Assembly (NCBI RefSeq): GCF_050122995.1 | Contig: NZ_JBNLIA010000013.1 | Location: 62,001-126,000 of the forward strand | Direction: 5' to 3' | Source of the DNA: Haloparvum alkalitolerans | Lineage (GTDB): Archaea; Halobacteriota; Halobacteria; Halobacteriales; Haloferacaceae | DNA length: 64,000 nt | Shown: positions 1 through 7,842 of the stretch, piece by piece | Layout: every line of letters starts with the position of its first letter | How positions within the stretch are numbered: the first letter of the stretch is position 1 | Position numbers and translations under genes: made by a program | The notes under the pieces: generated by a model | Database searches by the model: none | Seen by the model: only the letters and a program-made list of their open reading frames with translations | What the model was told of the DNA's origin: nothing

Positions 1-758
1 TCGGCGGCGGAGCGCTCGCGTTCGTTCGCGACCGCCTCTGGGACGCCGACGCGGGGCGGCTCGACCGCCGGTGGCTCGACGGCGACGTGGCCGGTCCGGG
101 CTACCTCGAGGACTACGCGTTCCTCGCGCGCGGCGCGTTCGACCACTACGGCGCCACCGGCGACGTGGACGCGCTCGGGTTCGCGCTGGATCTGGCCGAC
201 GAGATCGTGGCGCGCTTCTACGACGCGGACGCGGGGGCGCTCTACTTCACGCCGTCGGACGGCGAGGAGTTGCTCGCGCGGCCGCAGGAGCTCGCGGACG
301 GTCCGACGCCGTCGAGCGTCGGGGTCGCGGTCGGCCTCCTGCTCGATCTGGACGGGTTCACGGTCGACCGCGACTACCGCGGCGTCGCGGAGGCGGTGCT
401 GGACACGCACGCCGACCGGATCCGGTCGAACCCGCTCCAGCACGCCACGCTGGCGATGGCGGCGGACGCCGCCGAGACCGGCGGCATCGAGGTGACGATG
501 GCGGCCGACGACCTCCCGGACGACTGGCGGCGGGTGCTCGCGGGACGGTTCCTCCCCGGAGCGGTGATCGCGCGGCGTCCGCCCACCGAGGCCGGGCTTG
601 AGGAGTGGCTCGACCGGCTCGGACTTCCGGAGGCGCCGCCCGTGTGGGCCGGCCGCGACGCGGCCAACGCGCGCCCGACCGCGTACGTCTGTCGTGGATT
701 CACCTGCTCGCCGCCGCGGACGGACCTCCGCGAGGCGCTCGACTGGCTCTCCGAGTAG
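1..758 (+). CDS. YyaL/DUF255-family thioredoxin-domain protein, C-terminal part (truncated by window edge)
   Basis: The reading frame is open from base 3 and has no start in the window, so only about the last 250 residues are seen. They resemble the C-terminal alpha/alpha-barrel of the YyaL/spermatogenesis-associated-20 family (N-terminal thioredoxin-like DUF255 domain followed by an epimerase-like barrel). Telling segments are GPGYLEDYAFLARG early on and the terminal AYVCRGFTCSPP, which matches the family's conserved cysteine-containing end. The biochemical role of the family is not established. The gene stops 91 bases before the next gene on the same strand, which has its own TATA-like element. 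The family is inferred from memory of these motifs. Confidence 0.8.
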   Translation, partial: GGGALAFVRDRLWDADAGRLDRRWLDGDVAGPGYLEDYAFLARGAFDHYGATGDVDALGFALDLADEIVARFYDADAGALYFTPSDGEELLARPQELADGPTPSSVGVAVGLLLDLDGFTVDRDYRGVAEAVLDTHADRIRSNPLQHATLAMAADAAETGGIEVTMAADDLPDDWRRVLAGRFLPGAVIARRPPTEAGLEEWLDRLGLPEAPPVWAGRDAANARPTAYVCRGFTCSPPRTDLREALDWLSE

Positions 759-820
759 TTCCGTTCGGGACGGACCGGAGGGCAGGCCGCGCCACGGCGA
801 GTTCTGCACACCCCGGGTCG

Positions 821-828
821 TTTTTACC
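821..828 (+). promoter_or_regulatory. TATA-like box for the HAD phosphatase gene
   Basis: The sequence TTTTTACC is centred about 25 nt upstream of the ATG at 850. This is the spacing expected for a leaderless haloarchaeal transcript, and it supports starting the gene at 850 although the frame stays open further upstream. Confidence 0.5.
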
Positions 829-849
829 CTCGGGCCGCGCCTATCGGCT

Positions 850-2112
850 ATGGAGCGGTACGACCTTCTCTATCGGCTTTACGACGACTTCGACACGGAG
901 ACGCTCCGCGAGTACCAGTTCTTCGTCGACCTGTTCCCGCCGGTCGACTCGCGCGTCGCGCTCGAGCACTGGGAGGAGGCGAGCGACGAGCTGGAGGGTC
1001 GGAAAGCCGAGATCAGGAACGCGCTGCCGCGAGGCGCGACGTTCGCGGACGTGGCCGCCTACGCCGACCGCGAGGCCGCCTTCACGGCGCTCGACCTGTT
1101 GAACAGACACGGCCGCGCGGTGAACGCGCTCGTGCTGGACGTGGACGAGACGCTCCGCTCGGCAGGCGGGACGGACAACGAGATCCCCCGCGAGACGCTC
1201 CACCTGCTGACGGAGTTCCACGAGCGCGGCGTCCCCATCGTCATCTGTACTGGCCAGACGCTGGAGAACGTCAAGGGGTTCATGATCCAGGGGCTCGGCA
1301 ACGAGTTGGTCCACTCCGGCACGTTCTCGATCGTCTATGAGTCGGGCAACGGGGTTTTCACCCCCGGACAGGGCTCGCGGACGAAGCAGTTGCTCTACGA
1401 GGAGCTGGACACCGAGGTACGCTCCGTCTTCGACGAGATCCGCGCCCGCGTGCTCCCGGAGGCGCCGGAAGACGTGCGCCACGGCTGTCACCTGCAGGGC
1501 AACGAGTTCAACGTCACCCTCAAGCCGAACTTCGAGACGGGGAGCCCGGACGCGGAGCGGGTCATCGACGCCGGAATGGTCCACCTGATCGACCTGCTCG
1601 GCGAGGCGGTCGTGGACGCGCTCGGCGGTGCCCCGGCGGAGGACGCCGCTGCGGCGACCGGCAGCGCCTGGGCGCGGGCGCACTACGCGGACTCCGACCC
1701 CGAGATCCGCGAGGTACTGGAGGAGGAGGGCGCCGCCGCGGACGTCGCGCCGGACGACGTGCCCGCGAGCGTCCGCGAGCTGTTCGAGCGGATCGACATC
1801 GGCTACTACCACGCCGACGCCGCCGAGATCACGTCGCTGGAGCTCAACAAGGTGGCCGGCGTCGAGGCCGCGCTGGACGTGCTGGGCGTCGACGACCCCT
1901 TCGTGCTCGTGATGGGCGACAGCAAGTCGGACCTGCGCGTGATGCGGTGGGCGGCGGAGAACGACGCCGGCATCGCGGCCGCGCCCGACCACGCCTCCCG
2001 GGACACGCTCTCGCACGTCCTCGAGACCGACGAACTGGTGTTCGACCGCGGCCAGTCCGCACAGATGCTGCGGACGGTGTACGTGCTCAACCTGCTGGCG
2101 CGGCTGGACTGA
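850..2112 (+). CDS. HAD-superfamily phosphatase with N-terminal helical extension
   Basis: A 420-residue protein. HAD motif I is at D97-x-D99-x-T101 (LVLDVDETL), with D97 the expected nucleophile. Motif IV is near the end (MGDSKSDLRV), so this is a Mg-dependent phosphohydrolase of the Cof/sucrose-phosphatase-like type. The long segment between them would form the C2-type cap that sets substrate specificity. About 90 residues precede motif I; they are acidic and helical and are not part of a standard HAD core. The substrate cannot be read from sequence. A sugar phosphate is plausible because a sugar-acid dehydratase gene follows 69 bp downstream, but that gene has its own TATA element. Confidence 0.75.
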   Translation: MERYDLLYRLYDDFDTETLREYQFFVDLFPPVDSRVALEHWEEASDELEGRKAEIRNALPRGATFADVAAYADREAAFTALDLLNRHGRAVNALVLDVDETLRSAGGTDNEIPRETLHLLTEFHERGVPIVICTGQTLENVKGFMIQGLGNELVHSGTFSIVYESGNGVFTPGQGSRTKQLLYEELDTEVRSVFDEIRARVLPEAPEDVRHGCHLQGNEFNVTLKPNFETGSPDAERVIDAGMVHLIDLLGEAVVDALGGAPAEDAAAATGSAWARAHYADSDPEIREVLEEEGAAADVAPDDVPASVRELFERIDIGYYHADAAEITSLELNKVAGVEAALDVLGVDDPFVLVMGDSKSDLRVMRWAAENDAGIAAAPDHASRDTLSHVLETDELVFDRGQSAQMLRTVYVLNLLARLD

Positions 2113-2150
2113 CCGGGGCGGAGTGGACGGGAACTGCACCGACTCCAAAG

Positions 2151-2157
2151 ATTTACC
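2151..2157 (+). promoter_or_regulatory. TATA-like box for the dehydratase gene
   Basis: ATTTACC lies 25-31 nt upstream of the ATG at 2182, giving a probable leaderless transcript independent of the phosphatase gene upstream. Confidence 0.5.
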
Positions 2158-2181
2158 CTGTAGCGAGTAAAGGACACAGTC

Positions 2182-3420
2182 ATGAGCCGAAACTACGAGT
2201 CGCTCCACGACCCGAACGCGGAGTACACGATGCGGGAACTCTCCGCGGAGACGATGGGGACGACCGGCACGCGAGGCGGCGGGCGCGACGTGGAGATCAC
2301 GGACGTCCAGACGACGATGGTCGACGGCAACTTCCCGTGGACGCTCGTCCGCGTCTACACGGACGCGGGCGTCGTCGGCACGGGCGAGGCCTACTGGGGC
2401 GCGGGCGTTCCCGAACTGATCGAGCGGATGAAGCCGTTCGTCGTGGGCGAGAACCCGCTGGACATCGACCGCCTCTTCGAGCACCTCATCCAGAAGATGT
2501 CCGGCGAGGGCTCCGTCGAGGGCGTCACCGTCACCGCCATCTCCGGCATCGAGATCGCGCTCCACGACCTGGCGGGCAAGATCCTCGACGTGCCGGCCTA
2601 CCAGCTGCTCGGCGGCAAGTACCGCGACAAGGTCCGCGTCTACTGCGACTGCCACACCGAGGAGGAGGCCGACCCCGAGGCCTGCGCCGACGAGGCCGAG
2701 CGCGTGGTCGAGGAACTCGGCTACGACGCGCTGAAGTTCGACCTCGACGTGCCGTCCGGCTTCGAGAAGGACCGCGCGAACCGCCACCTCCGCCCCGGCG
2801 AGATCCGTCACAAGGCGGAGATCGTCGAGAAGGTCACCGAGCGCGTCAAGGACCGCGCGGACGTGGCCTTCGACTGCCACTGGACGTTCTCGGGCGGCTC
2901 CGCGAAGCGGCTCGCCGCGGAGCTGGAGGAGTACGACGTGTGGTGGCTCGAGGACCCCGTCCCGCCGGAGAACCTCGAGGTGCAGGAGGAGGTCACGAAG
3001 TCCACGACCACCCCCATCACCGTCGGCGAGAACCGCTACCGCGTCACCGAGGAGCGCCGCCTGATCGAGAACCAGGCCGTCGACATCATCGCGCCCGACC
3101 TCCCGAAGGTCGGGGGCATGCGCGAGACCCGGAAGATCGCGGACGTGGCCAACCAGTACTACGTCCCGGTCGCGATGCACAACGTCTCCTCGCCGGTCGC
3201 GACGATGGCCTCCGCGCAGGTCGGCGCCGCCATCCCGAACAGCCTCGCGGTCGAGTACCACAGCTACGAGCTCGGCTGGTGGGAGGACCTCGTCGAGGAG
3301 GACGTCATCGAGGACGGCTACATCGAGATCCCCGAGAAGCCGGGCCTCGGCCTGACCCTCGACCTCGACACCGTCGAGGAGCACATGGTCGAGGGCGAGA
3401 CGCTGTTCGACGAGGCGTAG
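2182..3420 (+). CDS. Enolase-superfamily (mandelate racemase type) sugar-acid dehydratase, probable gluconate dehydratase
   Basis: A 412-residue mandelate racemase/muconate lactonizing enzyme. The second-strand base is K185 (ALKFDLD). The three Mg ligands sit at D231 (AFDCHW), E257 (WWLEDPV) and E283 (TVGENRY), and the general acid/base is H333 (VAMHNVSSP). The protein closely resembles what I recall of the haloarchaeal gluconate dehydratase of the semi-phosphorylative Entner-Doudoroff route, which makes 2-keto-3-deoxygluconate. That assignment rests on memory of the family. Related galactonate or xylonate dehydratases are alternatives. The gene ends in a hairpin-rich region shared with a convergent gene. 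Confidence 0.85.
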   Translation: MSRNYESLHDPNAEYTMRELSAETMGTTGTRGGGRDVEITDVQTTMVDGNFPWTLVRVYTDAGVVGTGEAYWGAGVPELIERMKPFVVGENPLDIDRLFEHLIQKMSGEGSVEGVTVTAISGIEIALHDLAGKILDVPAYQLLGGKYRDKVRVYCDCHTEEEADPEACADEAERVVEELGYDALKFDLDVPSGFEKDRANRHLRPGEIRHKAEIVEKVTERVKDRADVAFDCHWTFSGGSAKRLAAELEEYDVWWLEDPVPPENLEVQEEVTKSTTTPITVGENRYRVTEERRLIENQAVDIIAPDLPKVGGMRETRKIADVANQYYVPVAMHNVSSPVATMASAQVGAAIPNSLAVEYHSYELGWWEDLVEEDVIEDGYIEIPEKPGLGLTLDLDTVEEHMVEGETLFDEA

Positions 3421-3433
3421 TCCTCGTCGGACT

Positions 3434-3478
3434 TGCCGAGCTTTGCTCGGCAGTGTTCGACGAAGCCTGACTTCGTCG
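3434..3478. terminator. Two consecutive hairpins between convergent genes
   Basis: Two perfect 8-bp stems follow the stop codon at 3420. TGCCGAGC/GCTCGGCA lies at 3434-3452 with a TTT loop, and CGACGAAG/CTTCGTCG at 3458-3478 with a 5-nt loop. T-rich tandem repeats follow. The position between converging genes suggests a bidirectional termination region. This is inference, because archaeal terminators often need only a T-tract. Confidence 0.45.
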
Positions 3479-3526
3479 AGCCAGCGAACCGCGTTCGCGT
3501 CGTTCGACGAGGCGAAACGCACGTCG

Positions 3527-3582
3527 TTCTGTCGGCCGTTTTCTGTCGGCCGTTTTCTGTCGGCGGGTTTCTGTCGGCGGGT
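3527..3582. repeat. Four tandem 14-bp repeats in a convergent intergenic region
   Basis: Four exact-period 14-mers run head to tail. The first two are TTCTGTCGGCCGTT and the last two TTCTGTCGGCGGGT. They end 17 bases before the stop codon of the convergent PHP gene. The T-runs at the unit junctions could act as termination signals for the forward gene. The array could equally be a slippage-prone minisatellite. Confidence 0.8.
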
Positions 3583-3598
3583 TCTCTCCCCGAGTTCG

Positions 3599-4375
3599 CT
3601 ACTCCGCGATCCAGACCGGGTCCAGTCCCCGCTCGTCGAGTTCCCGCTCGATCCCCTCGATCCGCGGTGCGATAACGTCTGGCTCGTGGCTGTCGGTCCC
3701 GACGGTCACCTCGACGCCGCGCTCGGCGAGCGTGTCGAGAAAGGCGGGCGCAGGGTGGAACTCGCCGTAGCCGTCGAGCAGGCGGCCGGCGTTGATCTCG
3801 GGGACAGTCCGAGATGCGGCGAAGGCGTCCGCGACGCGCGCGTAGTGCTCGTCGGTCGCGAACCCGCGGAGGTGCGGGTTGCGCTCGATCAGGTCCGGGT
3901 GGGCGGCGATCGCGAACAGCTCCGAGTCGACCAGCGCGACCAGTTTCTCGAAGTAGCGGTCGACCAGGTCGCGGCGCTCGGCCTCCGGCTTGTCCGCGAA
4001 GTGGGGCCTGATGTGGACGTTCGTCCCGTCGAGGTCGTGGACGCTGCCGACCGCGTAGTCGAACGCCGCCTCGTAGAGGAACTCGCCGATCGCGTCCTCG
4101 TGGGCGGGGTGGTAGTCCATCTCGACGGCGTCGAACACCGCGATGTCCGTTCGTTCGCGGGCGTCCGCGATGGCCGCCCGGCGGCGCTCGTAGGTGATGT
4201 CGAGGTTGAACCCGAACGCACGGCGGTGGCGCTCGGCGTCCGCGTCGGGGAAGACGTTGCAGTGGTCGGCGATGCCGACGCCGTCGAGGCCCGCGTCGGC
4301 GGCCGCGTTCACCATCCACCGGAGGAACTCCCCGTCCGAGTAGTTCGTGTGGACGTGGTAGTCGTACACGGTCAC
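3599..4375 (-). CDS. PHP-domain phosphoesterase, histidinol-phosphatase-like
   Basis: A 258-residue PHP (polymerase and histidinol phosphatase) protein. It starts with the metal-binding H7-x-H9 signature (YDYHVHTNYSDG), continues with ADHCNVFP and a YHPAHEDAIGEF segment, and ends with the closing GTDSHEPDVI motif. These residues build the trinuclear metal site used for phosphate-ester hydrolysis. Size and motif order fit the HisK/YcdX-like group. Histidinol-phosphatase function is not proven, because no other his genes are near. It converges with the dehydratase gene; its start at 4375 is the first ATG before the HxH motif. Confidence 0.8.
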   Translation of the reverse strand: MTVYDYHVHTNYSDGEFLRWMVNAAADAGLDGVGIADHCNVFPDADAERHRRAFGFNLDITYERRRAAIADARERTDIAVFDAVEMDYHPAHEDAIGEFLYEAAFDYAVGSVHDLDGTNVHIRPHFADKPEAERRDLVDRYFEKLVALVDSELFAIAAHPDLIERNPHLRGFATDEHYARVADAFAASRTVPEINAGRLLDGYGEFHPAPAFLDTLAERGVEVTVGTDSHEPDVIAPRIEGIERELDERGLDPVWIAE

Positions 4376-4508
4376 TCCTGTGAGTGCGGGGGTCTCGTAG
4401 CTTACGGACGCGTGCGGGTCGGTGCCTCACCACGCATCCTCGACCGGATCCGGTCGGGCCGGCCGCGAGCTACGCATTTATGCCGCTCGCCGGCAACCAT
4501 GTTCACGT

Positions 4509-5513
4509 ATGCCACACCACGAGTGCGGTCACGAGAAGGACCACGACGAGCCGGCACGCGACTACGAGGTCGACCACCACCTCTCGGACGCGGAGCGCAA
4601 CATCCACCGGGCGTGGGACAACTCGCTGGACCCCGTTCTCACCGTCGAGCCGGGCGAGGTGGTCCGGTTCGAGTGCCGCGACGCGGTCGACCGACAGCTC
4701 GACCTGCAGTCGACGGACGACGACTTCGCGAACGTGAGCTTCGACCCGGTCCACCCCCTCACGGGACCGGTCGCGGTCGAGGGGGCCGAGCCGGGGGACG
4801 TGCTCGAGGTCGAGTTGCTGGACCTCCAGCACAAGGGCTGGGGGTACACCGGCTTCATGCCCGGCGAGATGGGGCTCGGCCTGCTCCCCGAGGACTTCCC
4901 CGACGCGAAGGTCCACGTCTGGGACCTGCAGGGGGACAAAGGGACGTTCGTGAACGGCATCGAGGTCGAACTCGACCCGTTCCCGGGCGTCATCGGCGTC
5001 GCGCCGGGCGCGGACGGCGAACACGACACCCTCCCGCCGTACGACACCGGCGGGAACATGGACGTGAAGCACATGACCGCGGGCTCGACGGTGTACCTCC
5101 CTGTCGAGACGGAGGGCGCGCTCTTCTCGACGGGCGACTGTCACGCCGCGCAGGGCGACGGCGAGGTCTGCGTCACGGGGATCGAGGCGCCGATGTTCGT
5201 CACGGCGCGGTTCAACGTCCGCAAGGACATGGACATCGAACAGCCGCAACTCCGCACCTCCGGGCCGTTCACCCCGACCGGGCGCGACGAGCCGATGTAC
5301 GCCACGACGGGCATCAGCGACGACCTGATGGACGCGACGAAAAGGGCGGTCAGACACATGATCGACCACCTCGAGGCCGAGCGCGACCTGACGCGCGGCG
5401 AGGCGTACATCCTCTGCTCGGCCGCCGTCGACCTCAAGGTGAGCGAGGTCGTCGACGCGCCAAACTGGACCGTCACGGCGTACGTCCCGGACAGCATCTT
5501 CCCGGACGAGTAG
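4509..5513 (+). CDS. Acetamidase/formamidase family protein
   Basis: A 334-residue FmdA/AmdA-family amidohydrolase that would release ammonia from formamide or acetamide-type substrates. Typical segments include NPVLTV-like strand NSLDPVLTV, GPVAVEGAEPGDVL, HKGWGYTGF, PPYDTGGNMDVKH and STGDCHAAQGDGEVC; the last is the family signature around the active site. The N-terminus is His-rich (MPHHECGHEKDH), which is unusual and may bind metal. A TATA-like CATTTATG at 4475-4482 lies about 30 nt upstream and supports this start. No amide transporter or urease genes are adjacent, so the natural substrate is unknown. Confidence 0.85.
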   Translation: MPHHECGHEKDHDEPARDYEVDHHLSDAERNIHRAWDNSLDPVLTVEPGEVVRFECRDAVDRQLDLQSTDDDFANVSFDPVHPLTGPVAVEGAEPGDVLEVELLDLQHKGWGYTGFMPGEMGLGLLPEDFPDAKVHVWDLQGDKGTFVNGIEVELDPFPGVIGVAPGADGEHDTLPPYDTGGNMDVKHMTAGSTVYLPVETEGALFSTGDCHAAQGDGEVCVTGIEAPMFVTARFNVRKDMDIEQPQLRTSGPFTPTGRDEPMYATTGISDDLMDATKRAVRHMIDHLEAERDLTRGEAYILCSAAVDLKVSEVVDAPNWTVTAYVPDSIFPDE

Positions 5514-5557
5514 GGCGTTCGCCCGGTCGAACCACTCCTCGTCCTCGGCCGTCGGTC

Positions 5558-6103
5558 TTACTCCGCCCCGTCCGTCCCGAGTCGCTCCGCGATGGCGGCA
5601 CCGGCGGTTCTCGGGTCCGGATCCTCGATCCGGACCGCGTCGCCGACCGCGACGGTGCCCGGTTCGACCACGTCCGCGCAAAGCCCGCCGCGCTCCGAGA
5701 GCGCGCTGGCGAGGCCCTCGGCGCCCGCCAGTTCCTCCAGGTGGGCGCAGGGCGGACGGCGTCTCGTGGGCCGAACCACGGCATCGCCGACCGCGACGGT
5801 CGCCTCCAGCAGGTCGTCGAGCCCCTCGCCGACCCCCTCGACGACGACGTTCCTGCGGTGCCGGCCGTCCGTCACGTCGATGCCCGTCTCCGCCCGCACC
5901 GCCGCGAGCGCCTCGGCCGCGACCAGCGTCACGGCGCAGGCGTCCACCTGGAAGGTGCCCTCACCGGCGTGATAGCGGTCGCCGACCACGCCGCCGGCGT
6001 CGACGTCGACGCGGTCGCGACGCTCCGGCGGCGCGCCGCTCTTCGGTGCCGTCACGAGGCCGGTGACGCGGCCGGTGACGCGGTCGGTTTCTGTCCCGTC
6101 CAT
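5558..6103 (-). CDS. MOSC-domain protein
   Basis: A 181-residue MOSC (molybdenum cofactor sulfurase C-terminal) protein. Family features are the N-terminal GVVGDRYHAG segment and the conserved cysteine in RRRPPCAHLEEL, thought to handle sulfur or bind molybdenum cofactor. The ATG at 6103 (MDGTETDR) is preferred. The frame remains open to 6226, but that extension is Arg/Pro-rich and would run up to the divergent ThuA gene. MOSC proteins often act in sulfuration or thiol-based detoxification; no molybdenum-cofactor genes are next to it. Confidence 0.8.
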   Translation of the reverse strand: MDGTETDRVTGRVTGLVTAPKSGAPPERRDRVDVDAGGVVGDRYHAGEGTFQVDACAVTLVAAEALAAVRAETGIDVTDGRHRRNVVVEGVGEGLDDLLEATVAVGDAVVRPTRRRPPCAHLEELAGAEGLASALSERGGLCADVVEPGTVAVGDAVRIEDPDPRTAGAAIAERLGTDGAE

Positions 6104-6227
6104 GACCCGACGTCGGCGCCGCGGGACAAAAGGTCGCCGCCCCGGTCCCGTGGGGCTTCGGGAGTCCCACTCGCCCGACGTTCGTCGCGATGGCAGGCTA
6201 CTTGAGGGCCCCCACAAATCGTTCACT

Positions 6228-6971
6228 ATGGTCCGAGTAACTGTCTGGAACGAGTATCGCCACGAGCGCGAGAGCGAGACGGTCGCCGAGGTGTACCCCG
6301 ACGGGATCCACGCGGTTATCGCCGAGTTCCTCGAAGACGCCGGCCACGAGGTCGAGACCGCGACGCTGGACGAGGGGCCCGAGCACGGACTGACCGAGGA
6401 GGTCCTCGCGGAGACGGACGTGCTGACGTGGTGGGGCCACGCCGCCCACGACGAGGTCTCGGACGCGGTGGTCGAGCGCGTACAGGAGCGCGTGCTGGAG
6501 GGGATGGGCCTGATCGTGCTCCACTCGGGCCACTACTCGAAGATCTTCAAGACCCTGATGGGGACGACCTGTTCGCTCAAGTGGCGCGAGGCCGCCGAGA
6601 CGGAGCGGCTCTGGACCGTCGAGCCGAGCCACCCCATCGCCGACGGGATCGGCGAGTACATCGAGCTTCCCGAGACCGAGATGTACGGCGAGCGCTTCGA
6701 CATCCCGGCGCCCGACACGCTGGTGTTCAACTCCTGGTTCGAGGGCGGCGAGGTGTTCCGCTCGGGGTGCTGTTACCGCCGCGGCAACGGCAAGGTGTTC
6801 TACTTCCGGCCGGGCCACGAGACCTACCCGATCTACCGGAACGAGGACGTTCAGCAGGTGCTGATAAATGCCGTCGACTGGGCCGCACCGGGCGACGGTC
6901 CGACCCCCGACTTCGGGAACGCGGACCCCATCGAGGACATCGACACGGACGACGAACGCACGGTTCACTGA
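6228..6971 (+). CDS. ThuA-domain protein
   Basis: A 247-residue ThuA-like protein (class I glutamine-amidotransferase-like fold), related to trehalose-utilization proteins. It opens with a Rossmann-type strand (MVRVTVWNEYRHE). It carries TWWGHAAHDEV, GLIVLHSGHYSK and the late FRPGHETYPIY segment typical of the family. It has been associated with sugar metabolism, but the catalytic activity is not firmly known. The ATG at 6228 is chosen because the longer frame is Arg-rich and overlaps the divergent MOSC gene. Confidence 0.85.
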   Translation: MVRVTVWNEYRHERESETVAEVYPDGIHAVIAEFLEDAGHEVETATLDEGPEHGLTEEVLAETDVLTWWGHAAHDEVSDAVVERVQERVLEGMGLIVLHSGHYSKIFKTLMGTTCSLKWREAAETERLWTVEPSHPIADGIGEYIELPETEMYGERFDIPAPDTLVFNSWFEGGEVFRSGCCYRRGNGKVFYFRPGHETYPIYRNEDVQQVLINAVDWAAPGDGPTPDFGNADPIEDIDTDDERTVH

Positions 6972-7184
6972 GGACGACGGCGCCGCTCGCGTGCGGCGGT
7001 TCAGAAAACGCGTGGCGGTCGCTCGGGGCTGTTGAGCGACCGCCGCTACGGTGCCGGGCGTTGAAAGGTGACCGCCTCGCGGGAACCGCGAGACCGTCAG
7101 TGTACCCGACACCGGCGGCCGGTCGAGTAGTGGTCCGCCGCGGCCGGGGATAAACCCTCGCTTCCGGCGGCGTCGCGCTCCGGG
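6972..7184. other. Structured intergenic region with two perfect hairpins
   Basis: This 213-bp gap between convergent genes holds no credible ORF. It has a perfect 11-bp stem, GGCGGTCGCTC/GAGCGACCGCC, at 7014-7044 with a 9-nt loop, and a 7-bp stem CTCGCGG/CCGCGAG at 7076-7092 with a 3-nt loop. It may be a bidirectional terminator or an unrecognised small RNA; I see no match to a known RNA class. Confidence 0.4.
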
Positions 7185-7730
7185 TCAGTCGGAGTCACCG
7201 ACGACGACCCGGCCGGTCATCCCCGCGAACTCGTGGGGTTCACACACGTAGTCGTACGCGCCGGGCACCTCGAACGTGTGTCGGTATTCGTACCCCGCGT
7301 CCTGCACCTCCGGGACGCCGGCCCAGTCGGCGCCGTCGGGTTGCTCGGTGACCGCGACGTTGTGCCCGCCGCCGCGCCAGACGAACGCGACGGTGGTTCC
7401 GGCCGCGACCCGCAACTCCGCCGGTTCGAACGCGAGCGAGCCGTCCGGCGCCACGAGGACGGTCTCGTCGGCGTCCGCGGCGGTCGACCCCTCCGGCTCG
7501 GTCGTCGTCGGTTCGGTTTCGGTCGGTTCGGTTTCTGTCGGCTCGGTCGTCGTCGGTTCGGTTTCGGTCGGATCGGCCCCGTTCGGTTTGGTCTCGGTCG
7601 GTTCGGTCGTCGGCGTCTCCGCGTCGCTGGTGGCTGTTCCGTCGCCGTTCGGGGTGCCGAGACAGCCGCCGACCGCGGTCGCGCCCGCGACGCCGACCGC
7701 GACGAGCACGTCCCGTCTGTCCGCGTTCAT
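7185..7730 (-). CDS. Halocyanin-type blue copper lipoprotein
   Basis: A 181-residue plastocyanin-like electron carrier anchored outside the cell. The N-terminus has a twin-arginine signal (NADRRDVLVAVG) ending in a lipobox with Cys23 (AVGGCLG). A linker of some 50 residues follows, rich in T-E-P repeats. The C-terminal cupredoxin domain shows type-1 copper ligands: a His in GGGHNVAV and Cys, His and Met in YVCEPHEFAGMTG. The start at 7730 is the only one that places the RR motif correctly. In haloarchaea such proteins shuttle electrons between membrane respiratory complexes. Confidence 0.9.
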   Translation of the reverse strand: MNADRRDVLVAVGVAGATAVGGCLGTPNGDGTATSDAETPTTEPTETKPNGADPTETEPTTTEPTETEPTETEPTTTEPEGSTAADADETVLVAPDGSLAFEPAELRVAAGTTVAFVWRGGGHNVAVTEQPDGADWAGVPEVQDAGYEYRHTFEVPGAYDYVCEPHEFAGMTGRVVVGDSD

Positions 7731-7842
7731 GACTGCTCCGAGCCGCGGTCGACCCATGAGTGTTTGCCGAACTCTCTCCCAAATTCGGCCGGTCGCTCCC
7801 GTCCTCCACGGGTACACGGCGGGGGAGCGACCGGACCCGGGA

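Noticed and set aside
841..3522. A very long minus-strand open frame (nearly 900 codons) opposite the phosphatase and dehydratase genes
   Set aside because: It is antisense to two convincing genes, is dominated by Arg/Val/Leu/Asp runs typical of shadow frames in G+C-rich DNA, and shows no domain.
6104..6226. Longer start for the MOSC protein at 6226
   Set aside because: The extra 41 residues are Arg/Pro/Ser-rich and would overlap the start region of the divergent ThuA gene; the ATG at 6103 directly precedes the conserved fold.
7494..7620. Tandem GGTTCGGTTTCGGTC-like DNA repeat
   Set aside because: It is the coding sequence of the Thr-Glu-Pro linker of the halocyanin lipoprotein, a normal low-complexity spacer.
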